Assembly (NCBI GenBank): GCA_937913075.1
Contig: CALEPU010000095.1
Coordinates: 1 to 19,632 of the forward strand
Origin: an uncultured Clostridia bacterium
GTDB lineage: Bacteria > Bacillota > Clostridia > Christensenellales > CAG-138
Length of the DNA stretch: 19,632 bases
Direction of reading: 5' to 3'
The notes under the pieces were generated by a model. The model was not told the origin of the DNA, searched no databases, and saw only the letters and a program-made list of their open reading frames with translations. The position numbers were made by a program, and so were the translations under genes. Of the stretch, positions 1 to 6,968 are shown piece by piece. Positions within the stretch are counted from its first letter, which is position 1. Every line of letters starts with the position of its first letter.

Positions 1-943
1 CCTTTGCGGTATCCTCCGCTTGAACAGTCGCCATCATGCCCACGCCCATGTTGAAGGTGTTGAACATGTCCCTCTCGGGAATATCGCCTTTTTGGGCTAT
101 AATATCGAAAACAGGCAGTACTCTCACGAGCCTGCGGGAGATAACGGCCGTGAGCCCCTTGGGGATGGCTCTGGGTATGTTCTCATAGAAGCCTCCGCCG
201 GTGATGTGCGCCAGCGAGTGGACCCTTGCAGCCTTGCGCAGCGCAGCCACGGGCGCAGGGTAAAGCGCCGTCGGGGTCAAAAGGCATTCTCCGAGAGTCT
301 CGGAAAGCTCGTCGCAGTAGGTAAAGAGCTCATCGCCCTCCACGTCAAAAACCTTGCGTACAAGGGAAAAACCGTTGCTGTGTACTCCGGTGGAGGGCAG
401 CGCTATTATTGCGTCCCCTGCCTTGACGGAGGAGTTATCCATAAGCTCATCCTTCTCACAGCAGCCCACGCAGAAGCCCGCAAGGTCGTATTCGCCCTCG
501 GGATAGAAGCCGGGCATCTCCGCCGTCTCGCCGCCTATTAAAGCGCAGCCGGACTCGCAGCAGCCATCGGCAATGCCCTTAACTATCTGCTCCACCCTTT
601 CGGGAAGCAGCCTGCCGGTCGCAATATAATCGAGGAAGAAGAGCGGCTTCGCCCCGCTGCAAACAACGTCGTTCACGCACATCGCAACGCAGTCGATACC
701 GACGGTGTCGTGCTTGTCCATGCGGAAGGCAAGCTTTAACTTGGTGCCGACGCCGTCCGTGCCGGAAATGAGCACAGGCTGACGGTAGCCCATTAGCTCA
801 AATGCTCCGCCAAAGCCCCCGAGCTCGGAGGCAACGCCCTCGGTCTTAGTCCGCGCAACGTGCTTTTTTATCAGCTCCACAGCCTTGTAGCCGGCAGTCA
901 CGTCCACGCCGGCGTCCTTGTAGCTCTTGCTTTCGCTCTTCAT
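1..943 (-). CDS. purM: Phosphoribosylformylglycinamidine cyclo-ligase (AIR synthetase), 3' end outside the window
   Basis: PurM closes the imidazole ring of FGAM with ATP to give AIR, the fifth step of cytosolic de novo purine synthesis. I read 314 codons on the minus strand with no stop. The family is usually about 340-350 residues, so only a short C-terminal piece is missing. Family motifs seen include SGTDGVGTKLKLA in the N-terminal half, CVNDVVCSGAKPLFFLDYIA around residues 92-111, and GGETAEMPG near residue 140. These belong to the AIRS-type ATP-binding fold. The ATG at 943 is preceded by AAGGAGAT (950-957), a strong ribosome binding site. It is the third gene of purE-purF-purM but is separated from purF by about 318 bp of repeated hairpins, whereas purE and purF nearly touch. 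Identification is secure; the C-terminus cannot be judged. Confidence 0.96.
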   Translation of the reverse strand, partial: MKSESKSYKDAGVDVTAGYKAVELIKKHVARTKTEGVASELGGFGGAFELMGYRQPVLISGTDGVGTKLKLAFRMDKHDTVGIDCVAMCVNDVVCSGAKPLFFLDYIATGRLLPERVEQIVKGIADGCCESGCALIGGETAEMPGFYPEGEYDLAGFCVGCCEKDELMDNSSVKAGDAIIALPSTGVHSNGFSLVRKVFDVEGDELFTYCDELSETLGECLLTPTALYPAPVAALRKAARVHSLAHITGGGFYENIPRAIPKGLTAVISRRLVRVLPVFDIIAQKGDIPERDMFNTFNMGVGMMATVQAEDTAK

Positions 944-980
944 TTTCGTATCTCCTTAGAGTATTTAATGCAGTTCACGC

Positions 981-1261
981 TGCCCTGCGCCGCAGGCGCA
1001 TATCGCGCGCCGGCTTCTTGCCGACGCATATCGCATTGCGGCTCCGACGCAATATATCGCACGGCAAAGCCGTATATCGCAAGCTTTCTTAAAAGCTTAT
1101 ATCGCTCGTGCGAATGGCGAAAGCATTCCGCTGCGCGGAAGCGATATAACGGACTTGCGTCCGTTGCGATATATTTGCTTTCAGCAAATGCGATATATCC
1201 GCTCTGCGGATGCGAAATATTTGCCTTCGGCAAATGCGATATGTTCGCCTGTGGGCGAACG
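981..1261. repeat. Array of about 11 short hairpins separated by a conserved 7-nt linker
   Basis: Seen directly: a run of inverted repeats with 5-8 bp stems and 3-7 nt loops. Stem pairs (plus-strand positions) are 986-991/995-1000, 1007-1014/1020-1027 (one mismatch), 1035-1040/1048-1053, 1061-1065/1069-1073, 1081-1087/1092-1098, 1126-1131/1135-1140, 1148-1154/1159-1165, 1173-1179/1183-1189, 1197-1202/1206-1211, 1219-1225/1229-1235 and 1243-1249/1254-1260. Stem sequences differ, yet nearly all pair perfectly. The linker ATATCGC occurs at 1000, 1028, 1054, 1074 and 1099. Its reverse complement GCGATAT occurs at 1141, 1166, 1190 and 1236, with a GCGAAAT variant at 1212. The array abuts the purF stop codon and ends about 20 bp from the purM ribosome binding site, so it would be transcribed in the operon. 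Function is unknown. Confidence 0.9.
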
Positions 1262-2647
1262 TCATTTTTTGGGAATTGCGCAGGGGTACACGCCGGTAAA
1301 GCAGCCCTTGCAGAGCCCGAGGGGGCAGCCGGCGGCAATCTCGTCGCAGCGCTCTATCCTCTGGAAGCCGAGACTGTCGACGCCGATTATCTTTCGCATC
1401 TCTTCAAGGGTATGGTCGTGCGCTATCAAAATCTTTTCCGAGCCGACGTCGGTGCCGAAATAGCAGGGATGCAGGAACGGAGGACAGCTCGCCCTCATGT
1501 GGACCTCGGTCGCGCCCGCCTTGCGGAGCTGCTTTACTATCCTCGCGCAGGTGGTGCCGCGCACGATAGAATCGTCCACCAGCACGACGCGCTTGCCCTT
1601 TATAACTTCGACTATCGGGTTGAGCTTGATCCTGACCTTGTCCTCCCTGTCGGCCTGCGTCGGCTGAATAAAGGTGCGCCCTATGTACTTGTTTTTGATG
1701 AAGCCTATTTCATAGGGTATGCCCGAGCCTTCGGAATAGCCTATCGCGGCGTCAAGACCGCTGTCGGGAACGCCTATTACAACGTCCGCCTCACAGGGGC
1801 AGTCATAAGCCAAGAACCTGCCGGCGCGCTTGCGCGATTCATGCACCGATACGCCGTCGACCGAAGAATCGGGACGGGAGAAATAGACGTACTCGAAAAT
1901 ACAAAGGGCAGAAGGCTTTTTGCCGCAGTTGTCGGTAACGCTCCTCATGCCCTTTTCGTCGATTATTATTATCTCGCCCGGCGCAACGTCGCGCACGAAC
2001 TCCGCTCCTATGGAGTCCAGAGCGCAGCTCTCAGAGGAGAGACAGTACCCCTGCTCGGTCTTGCCGATGCAAAGCGGGCGTATGCCCTGCATGCCGCGAA
2101 CGCCTATGAGCCTATCCGCGGTCATTATCAGCAGCGTGTAAGCGCCCTCCAAGCGGCGCATGGTCTCGCTTACGGCGGTAATGAGGCTGTTGGTCCTCAG
2201 CTTCTCCCTTATAATGAGAGCCGCAATAAGCTCGGCGTCGCTCCGAGTGTGCAGTATCACGCCGTTCGACTCCAGCTCCTCGCGTAAGGTAGCGCTGTTG
2301 GAGAGCGCTCCGTTGTTGCAGATCGAGAGCATGCCGCGTGAATGGTCTATTATAAGAGGCTGTATGTTGCCCTCGTCCTCGGGCGCGAGAGCGCCGTAGA
2401 GCACGTGACCTATCGCGCAGTTGCCGGCGCCAAGCGCGCGCAGCTTCTCCGCGTCAAAGGTGTCGGATACGAGTCCCTTGCGGCACCTTGAGCGGAAGCC
2501 CGATTTGCCGGCTGTCGCTATGCCGCAGCTCTCCTGCCCGCGGTGCTGCAAGGCGTAAAGGGCGTAATACGCATCCACAGCAACGCTCGTTTCAACATTG
2601 GAAAAGATACCGAAAACGCCGCATTCCTCATGTATTTCACAGCCCAT
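1262..2647 (-). CDS. purF: Amidophosphoribosyltransferase (glutamine PRPP amidotransferase)
   Basis: PurF makes 5-phosphoribosylamine from PRPP and glutamine, the first committed step of purine synthesis. The product has 461 residues. The N-terminal Ntn glutaminase domain starts with a short propeptide before HEECGVFGIF, so Cys9 should become the catalytic N-terminus; HRGQES follows at 35-40. The C-terminal phosphoribosyltransferase domain has the PRPP loop VLVDDSIVRGTT at 355-366. Cys249, Cys388, Cys446 and Cys449 fit the iron-sulfur ligands of the Bacillus subtilis type. An oddity is GHVLYGA at 80-86 where the family normally has GHVRYST: the glutamine-anchoring arginine is leucine. GAGG ahead of the ATG lies in the end of purE, and only 2 nt separate the purE stop from this start, suggesting translational coupling. 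Confidence 0.97.
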   Translation of the reverse strand: MGCEIHEECGVFGIFSNVETSVAVDAYYALYALQHRGQESCGIATAGKSGFRSRCRKGLVSDTFDAEKLRALGAGNCAIGHVLYGALAPEDEGNIQPLIIDHSRGMLSICNNGALSNSATLREELESNGVILHTRSDAELIAALIIREKLRTNSLITAVSETMRRLEGAYTLLIMTADRLIGVRGMQGIRPLCIGKTEQGYCLSSESCALDSIGAEFVRDVAPGEIIIIDEKGMRSVTDNCGKKPSALCIFEYVYFSRPDSSVDGVSVHESRKRAGRFLAYDCPCEADVVIGVPDSGLDAAIGYSEGSGIPYEIGFIKNKYIGRTFIQPTQADREDKVRIKLNPIVEVIKGKRVVLVDDSIVRGTTCARIVKQLRKAGATEVHMRASCPPFLHPCYFGTDVGSEKILIAHDHTLEEMRKIIGVDSLGFQRIERCDEIAAGCPLGLCKGCFTGVYPCAIPKK

Positions 2648-2649
2648 TT

Positions 2650-3138
2650 TTATATACCTCTGAATAATTTATTGTCCTTTTCAATTACGGCGCGCTCCAT
2701 TTCAAATGCCTCATCACGGAGCCTCTTGTACATTCCGGCGTCCTCAATGCCCAGCATCCGCGCAGCAAGATACGCCGCGTTCGCCCCTCCGTCTATCGCA
2801 ACGCAGGCAACGGGAATGCCCGAGGGCATCTGAACCGTGGATAAAAGCGCGTCCATGCCGCCGAGGTCGCTCCCCTTTATGGGCACGCCTATCACGGGCA
2901 GCGAGGTGTGCGCCGCGACAACGCCCGCGAGATGGGCCGCCTTGCCCGCAAAGCATATGATGCAGCCATAGCCCGCTTCGTATGCGCCCTGCGCAAATTC
3001 CGCCGTCCTCTCGGGAGTGCGGTGCGCGCTCATGATGTGCGCCGTGTACTCGATACCGAGTTTTTTCAATACGGCAAAAGCCTTTTCCGCGATGGGAAGA
3101 TCGCTGTCGCTGCCGAGTATCAGTGCCACCTTCTTCAT
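2650..3138 (-). CDS. purE: N5-carboxyaminoimidazole ribonucleotide mutase (class I PurE)
   Basis: PurE moves the carboxyl group of N5-CAIR to carbon 4, giving CAIR for de novo purine synthesis. The 162-residue product matches the usual class I length of about 160. It shows the phosphate-binding GSDSD at residues 9-13, SAHRTPER at 37-44 with the catalytic histidine (His39), a glycine-rich region around GGMDALLS, and MPSGIPVACVAI. It is the first gene of the purine operon. The start is supported by GGGGG about 8 nt upstream, a rather weak site, and by a sigma-A promoter about 110 bp upstream. No purK or purC lies in this window; a purK partner elsewhere would be expected for the class I enzyme. 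Confidence 0.97.
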   Translation of the reverse strand: MKKVALILGSDSDLPIAEKAFAVLKKLGIEYTAHIMSAHRTPERTAEFAQGAYEAGYGCIICFAGKAAHLAGVVAAHTSLPVIGVPIKGSDLGGMDALLSTVQMPSGIPVACVAIDGGANAAYLAARMLGIEDAGMYKRLRDEAFEMERAVIEKDNKLFRGI

Positions 3139-3144
3139 TTAAGT

Positions 3145-3240
3145 CAGCCCCCTAAAAAACAGTCAGCCAATGCAATTCCCGCATTGACCGTATGAACACA
3201 AAAAATAGCTCGATAGGTATTACCCAAAAGGTAGTACCAA
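3145..3240 (-). promoter_or_regulatory. purE 5' leader with two hairpins, each followed by a U tract (possible attenuator)
   Basis: Read on the minus strand, the leader has a first hairpin with arms GGTACTACC and GGGTAATACC around a TTTT loop. TTTTTT follows after a short gap. A second hairpin has arms GTCAATGC and GCATTGGC around a 7-nt loop, then TGACTG and another TTTTTT ending about 20 nt before the purE start. GGCTGAC occurs twice, once at the base of the second hairpin and once at the ribosome binding site. This arrangement would suit transcription attenuation. I see no guanine-riboswitch core, so a ligand cannot be named. Confidence 0.45.
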
Positions 3241-3249
3241 TTCGGAATT

Positions 3250-3278
3250 ATGATAACATATTTTAAGGCGGATGTAAA
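3250..3278 (-). promoter_or_regulatory. Sigma-A promoter of the purE operon
   Basis: On the minus strand, TTTACA (complement of 3273-3278) and TATCAT (complement of 3250-3255) are separated by exactly 17 bp. This places the transcription start near 3243, about 105 nt ahead of the purE ATG. The sequence just after the -10 contains a CCGAA core within AATTCCGAATT, which resembles half of a Bacillus PurR box. Only one such box is visible, so control by a PurR-like protein is no more than a suggestion. Confidence 0.7.
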
Positions 3279-3338
3279 TAGCGCCGCGAAGCAAACGAGA
3301 GTATATTTTAATTGTCGAAGATGCGACCGAAACCGATC

Positions 3339-3383
3339 GGCAGCGGCTTCGCCGCCGGCAATAAGCCCTGCGGGTCAAGGGCT
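3339..3383 (-). terminator. Tandem hairpins downstream of the glg cluster; possible weak terminator
   Basis: Two GC-rich inverted repeats follow the stop codon at 3391: AGCCCT/AGGGCT (3364-3369 with 3378-3383) and GCGGC/GCCGC (3343-3347 with 3351-3355). Neither is followed by a clean U tract, so they may stabilise the 3' end rather than terminate transcription. The rest of 3284-3338 shows nothing I can interpret. Confidence 0.35.
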
Positions 3384-3390
3384 CGGCGGT

Positions 3391-4344
3391 CTAATCGTCC
3401 CCATGCTCGGCGTCATCGTTTTCGGGATCGGGGATATCGCCTATGACGTGCACTTTTTCCTCGCCGTTAAAGCGGACGGTTACGGTATCGGCGGTGAGTG
3501 TGAAGGTATAGTATGAGAACATATCGCGGTGAATGAACGCCTCTTCCACCTCGGCATAGTCGTAGATGCTTTTCAGCTCGCCGACGCAGTAGAAGCCGGA
3601 GCAGACAACGCCTGTGGCGTCGCTCATCAAATAGGCGCGATAGCCCATGAACTCCGCCTCGATGCCTGAGGGGATATCGGAGACCGCCTCGTCATCGGGG
3701 TCTTCCGCCTTAGGGAGAGCCTTTGCGAACTGCACCGCATAACCGCCATCGACAGCGCGCCACTCGTAAAGGCGTATGAGCGCATCATCCTGATAAACCT
3801 CAAGGCTTGCCGCTTCCCTTTCGGGGTCGAACTTGGCTGCGAGCACACGCTCCGAACCATTATATGTCGCCCCGGCGACAAGACCGTCCTCCCCGGGGAA
3901 CACGTTAATATTCGAATAGCCGAGGTCTTTTAAGTGCGTCATATACTCCGCCTCGTCGCCAAAGCAGCCGGTGAAGGTATCGAGCACGGAGTCGCCGTAG
4001 ACGAAATCGAGCATCTGGTACAGCAGGGGAGCTATATCGCCGTCCTCCGCGAGCGCACCGTCGAGCACGTTGTAGTAGTGGTTTTTGACCACTCGGAGCA
4101 TATTCATTGAGAGTGCAAGCCCGCTCGCCTGCCGCGCCGCAAGGTCGGCGGGATCGGGCGTTGGCGTAGGCTGCGCAGTGGGCAGAGCCGTCGTTGCCGT
4201 CTCCTCCTTGAAGTCCACTATGATCTGCTCATCCGCAGGCAGCGCCGCAGGCTCCTGCTCTAAGTTCCGCGAAGCGCAGCCCGAGGGCGCGCTGAAAATC
4301 AAGAAAAGTATTGACAGTAATAGTAAAAGCCTTTTGAAACACAT
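3391..4344 (-). CDS. Probable secreted lipoprotein of unknown function
   Basis: I do not recognise the family. The 317-residue product begins MCFKRLLLLLSILFLIFSAP, a basic start then a hydrophobic stretch, followed by SGC at residues 21-23. Cys23 would be a lipid attachment site, although proline at position -3 makes this an imperfect lipobox. A linker of about 45 residues rich in Pro, Thr, Ala and acidic residues follows, then a globular region from about residue 70 with many Tyr and Asp and an acidic tail. The frame stays open upstream into glgA, but I place the start at the ATG at 4344, 13 nt after the glgA stop, because this exposes the signal sequence. No clear ribosome binding site precedes it, so translation may depend on coupling to glgA. 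Confidence 0.75.
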   Translation of the reverse strand: MCFKRLLLLLSILFLIFSAPSGCASRNLEQEPAALPADEQIIVDFKEETATTALPTAQPTPTPDPADLAARQASGLALSMNMLRVVKNHYYNVLDGALAEDGDIAPLLYQMLDFVYGDSVLDTFTGCFGDEAEYMTHLKDLGYSNINVFPGEDGLVAGATYNGSERVLAAKFDPEREAASLEVYQDDALIRLYEWRAVDGGYAVQFAKALPKAEDPDDEAVSDIPSGIEAEFMGYRAYLMSDATGVVCSGFYCVGELKSIYDYAEVEEAFIHRDMFSYYTFTLTADTVTVRFNGEEKVHVIGDIPDPENDDAEHGDD

Positions 4345-4357
4345 AACGAAAGATTGC

Positions 4358-5779
4358 TCAGCGGAGAGAGGCATAGAGCTGTCTGTAAAGCTCCGCGCTC
4401 CTTGCCCAGCCGAAGTCGCAAGCCATGCCGCGGGAAACGAGGCGCTGCCAAGCCTCGCGGTCGGAGTTATAGAGCTCGAGAGCAAGCGCAATAACGCACC
4501 AAAGCTCCTGAGCGGTGCAGCCCGCGAACGAGAAGCCGTTGCCGCTGTCCTCAAAGCGATTGTAAGGGGTCACGGTATCGGCGAGCCCGCCTGTCTCACG
4601 CACTATCGGCACGCAGCCGTAGCGCAGCGCAAGAAGCTGCGAAAGCCCGCAGGGCTCGAACCGCGAGGGCATCAAAAACATATCCGCTCCGGCGTATATC
4701 CTGCGGGAGAGCGCATCGTTCATCTCACAGCGGAAGGCGAAGCTGCCCTCGCAGCGGCGCTCGTAATAGGCAAAGGTATCGACGTAACGCTTCTCGCCCA
4801 TGCCGAGCACGACGATCCTGCCTCCGGCGTCTATAATGCCTGGTATTACGTCGGCGATAAGATCGACTCCCTTTTGCTCCGTCAGGCGGCTGATAACGGC
4901 AAATATTGGCGCTTCGTCCTTGGCAAAGCCAAGCTCCGCTTGCAGTGCGGCTTTGCATTTTGCCTTGCCCTTCAAGCTGTTTTTGGAGAAGCGCGAGGCG
5001 ATGCTCTTATCCCGCCATGGGTCGAAGAGCCCTCGGTCGATGCCGTTTAAAATGCCCGTAAGATCGCCCTGCCTCATACGCAGGACCACGTCGAGGGTCT
5101 CGCCGTACTCGGGAGTCATGATCTCCTTGGCATATGTGGGGCTGACCGTCGTTATGCGGTTGGCGTACATGAGCCCCGCTTTCATCGCGGAAGCGCCGCC
5201 GCCATACTCTACTCTGTCGAGCTCCTCGGAGCCGAGCCCCAAAAGGTCCTCTGCGAGCGCGCGGCTGCCGACGCCCTGAAATTTTAAATTGTGTATAGTG
5301 AAGACCGTTTTTACGCCGCGATAATCGGGCAGGCGGCGATACTGCGCGCAGAGCAGGGGCAGGTAGCCGGTCTGCCAATCGTTGCAGTGCAGCACGTCGG
5401 GTATGAAGCCGAGCCTCGGCATAGCCTCCATTACCGCCTTACAGAAGAAGCAGAAGCGCTCCGTCTCAAACTCGCCCTCGCCGTAAATACAGTCGCCGCC
5501 AAAATAGAACTCATTGTCGACGAACCAATATGTAACGCCGTCCTTCACGAGCTCGTCCACTCCGAGGTACTGCGTGCGCCAGCCGAGCCCGATATAGGTA
5601 TCGAACACATGGCGCATGGCGAAGCGGTACTCCTCAGCGATACGGCGATACTTGGGCAGTATGACGCGCACCTCGTCCTCCGGGGACAAAAGCGCCTTGG
5701 GAAGAGTGCCGACCACGTCCGCAAGACCCCCCGTTTTGATGAATGGCAGGCACTCGGATGCTGCAAAAAGTATCTTCAT
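4358..5779 (-). CDS. glgA: Glycogen synthase (ADP-glucose dependent, GT5)
   Basis: GlgA transfers glucose from ADP-glucose to the non-reducing end of alpha-1,4-glucan in the cytosol. The 473-residue product has the usual length and both Rossmann domains. The N-terminal catalytic domain carries the ADP-glucose binding KTGG at residues 15-18 and TIHN at 161-164. The C-terminal domain has the phosphate-binding SRLTEQKG (Arg298, Lys303) and SRFEPCGLSQ with Glu375, the retaining-transferase glutamate. GAGGAAAG lies 5-12 nt before the ATG at 5779. It follows glgD by 59 nt as the last glycogen gene of the operon. All expected residues are present, so it should be active. Confidence 0.97.
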   Translation of the reverse strand: MKILFAASECLPFIKTGGLADVVGTLPKALLSPEDEVRVILPKYRRIAEEYRFAMRHVFDTYIGLGWRTQYLGVDELVKDGVTYWFVDNEFYFGGDCIYGEGEFETERFCFFCKAVMEAMPRLGFIPDVLHCNDWQTGYLPLLCAQYRRLPDYRGVKTVFTIHNLKFQGVGSRALAEDLLGLGSEELDRVEYGGGASAMKAGLMYANRITTVSPTYAKEIMTPEYGETLDVVLRMRQGDLTGILNGIDRGLFDPWRDKSIASRFSKNSLKGKAKCKAALQAELGFAKDEAPIFAVISRLTEQKGVDLIADVIPGIIDAGGRIVVLGMGEKRYVDTFAYYERRCEGSFAFRCEMNDALSRRIYAGADMFLMPSRFEPCGLSQLLALRYGCVPIVRETGGLADTVTPYNRFEDSGNGFSFAGCTAQELWCVIALALELYNSDREAWQRLVSRGMACDFGWARSAELYRQLYASLR

Positions 5780-5838
5780 AGAGCTTTCCTCGTTAATTAA
5801 ACAGTCGTCCTAAAACCATAGTCCTTAAAGCATTTTCG

Positions 5839-6963
5839 TTAAACGGCAGTACCCTTGCGGAGTATCATGGGATACGTCGCGTGTCCGGAGAGCCTCCTGC
5901 CGGGCCCGATAATGACGCCCTTATCGAGTATCATATAGTCGAGCGAGCTTTCGGAGCCTATGACCGCGCCCTGCATCACAATGGAGTTGCGCACGACAGC
6001 GCCGGGCGCCACGTGCACGCCGCGGAACAGCACCGAATTCTCAACCGTACCTTCTATAACGCAGCCGTCTGCCAGCATTGAATTCTTAGCGAAGCCCTCG
6101 CCGACGTACCTTGCGGGCACCTCGTCCTTGATCTTGGTATAGATAGGATGCTCGTGGCTGAAAAGCTGCTTTGACACGCCCTTTTCGAGCAGCGCCATAT
6201 TGTGCTTGTAGAAGGCGTTTATGGAGTTGAGCCTTGCGACATAGCCGTCGAAGCGCCAGCCGTACATTTTGAGCTTGCCGGCGTTTTTAACGAGCACGTC
6301 CCGCATGAAATCAAACTCGGCGTGCGCGGCTGCGTCGTCGACGAGGTATTCGAGCAAGCCTTTTTCCATTACGAAGGCGTCGCAGGAGCAGTTGAAGCTC
6401 TTGGGCTTTTCGGGATTGAGGGCAAGATCCTTGATCCTTCCCGTCTCATCGTCGATTTCGAGACGCAGATCGTCGTAATTTTGGGAGTCGTAATCCGGCG
6501 TCTCGACGTTATACATTATTGTGATATCGGCGCCGGTCGCGATATGCTGCTCTATCATATCGGTGTAGGCAGAGTTGTAGATGGTGTGACTGCCCGTCAG
6601 CACCACGTAACGCTGCGAGCTGCGCTTGATATAGCCCGTGCAGGAGCGTATCGCGTCCACAGTTCCCTTGTAAACGCCGGTGTTGTCATGCGTAACGAAT
6701 GGCGGAAGTATGAAAAGACCGTCCCTCTTGCGGTGCAGATCCCACTCCTTGCCGCTTTCCAAATGATCCATCAGCGAATGATAGTTCCTTTGAGCTATTA
6801 TGCCGACGTTCGTAATGCCCGAATTGACCATATCCGAAAGCATGAAATCTATCGTGCGGTATCTCCCGCCGAACGGAACCGCCGCGACGGATCTTGAGAA
6901 GGTCAGCTCACGGAGCTGCATATTGGCGTCGCCTGTGTAAATAAGACCGAATGCGTTTTCCAT
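5839..6963 (-). CDS. glgD: GlgD, regulatory subunit of ADP-glucose pyrophosphorylase
   Basis: GlgD is a paralogue of GlgC found next to it in Firmicutes. In studied members it has little activity alone and forms a heterotetramer with GlgC that changes its activity. The 374-residue product has a nucleotidyltransferase-like N-terminal domain and a C-terminal left-handed beta-helix with hexapeptide-like repeats from about residue 290. The glycine-rich nucleotide loop is degraded: TGDANMQLREL replaces GGQGSRLG. At the position of the catalytic aspartate it has TGSHTIYNS, so Ser125 stands where GlgC has Asp128. The glgC stop codon is part of the GGGAGG ribosome binding site and only 5 nt separate the genes, which suggests coupled production of the two subunits. 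Confidence 0.95.
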   Translation of the reverse strand: MENAFGLIYTGDANMQLRELTFSRSVAAVPFGGRYRTIDFMLSDMVNSGITNVGIIAQRNYHSLMDHLESGKEWDLHRKRDGLFILPPFVTHDNTGVYKGTVDAIRSCTGYIKRSSQRYVVLTGSHTIYNSAYTDMIEQHIATGADITIMYNVETPDYDSQNYDDLRLEIDDETGRIKDLALNPEKPKSFNCSCDAFVMEKGLLEYLVDDAAAHAEFDFMRDVLVKNAGKLKMYGWRFDGYVARLNSINAFYKHNMALLEKGVSKQLFSHEHPIYTKIKDEVPARYVGEGFAKNSMLADGCVIEGTVENSVLFRGVHVAPGAVVRNSIVMQGAVIGSESSLDYMILDKGVIIGPGRRLSGHATYPMILRKGTAV

Positions 6964-6968
6964 ACCGC

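Noticed and set aside
981..1261. CRISPR array
   Set aside because: The constant unit is only 7 bp, it changes orientation mid-array, and the spacers are all self-complementary. No cas genes are nearby.
940..1338. Minus-strand reading frame with repeated YIA/ISH-like peptides through the hairpin array
   Set aside because: The peptide repeats are a by-product of the DNA repeat, and the frame overlaps the ends of both purF and purM.
860..2287. Plus-strand reading frame of 475 codons across the array and purF
   Set aside because: It is antisense to the clearly identified purF and has no family features or ribosome binding site.
3145..3240. Guanine or other purine riboswitch in the purE leader
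   Set aside because: The conserved three-way junction core and loop-loop motifs are not recognisable.
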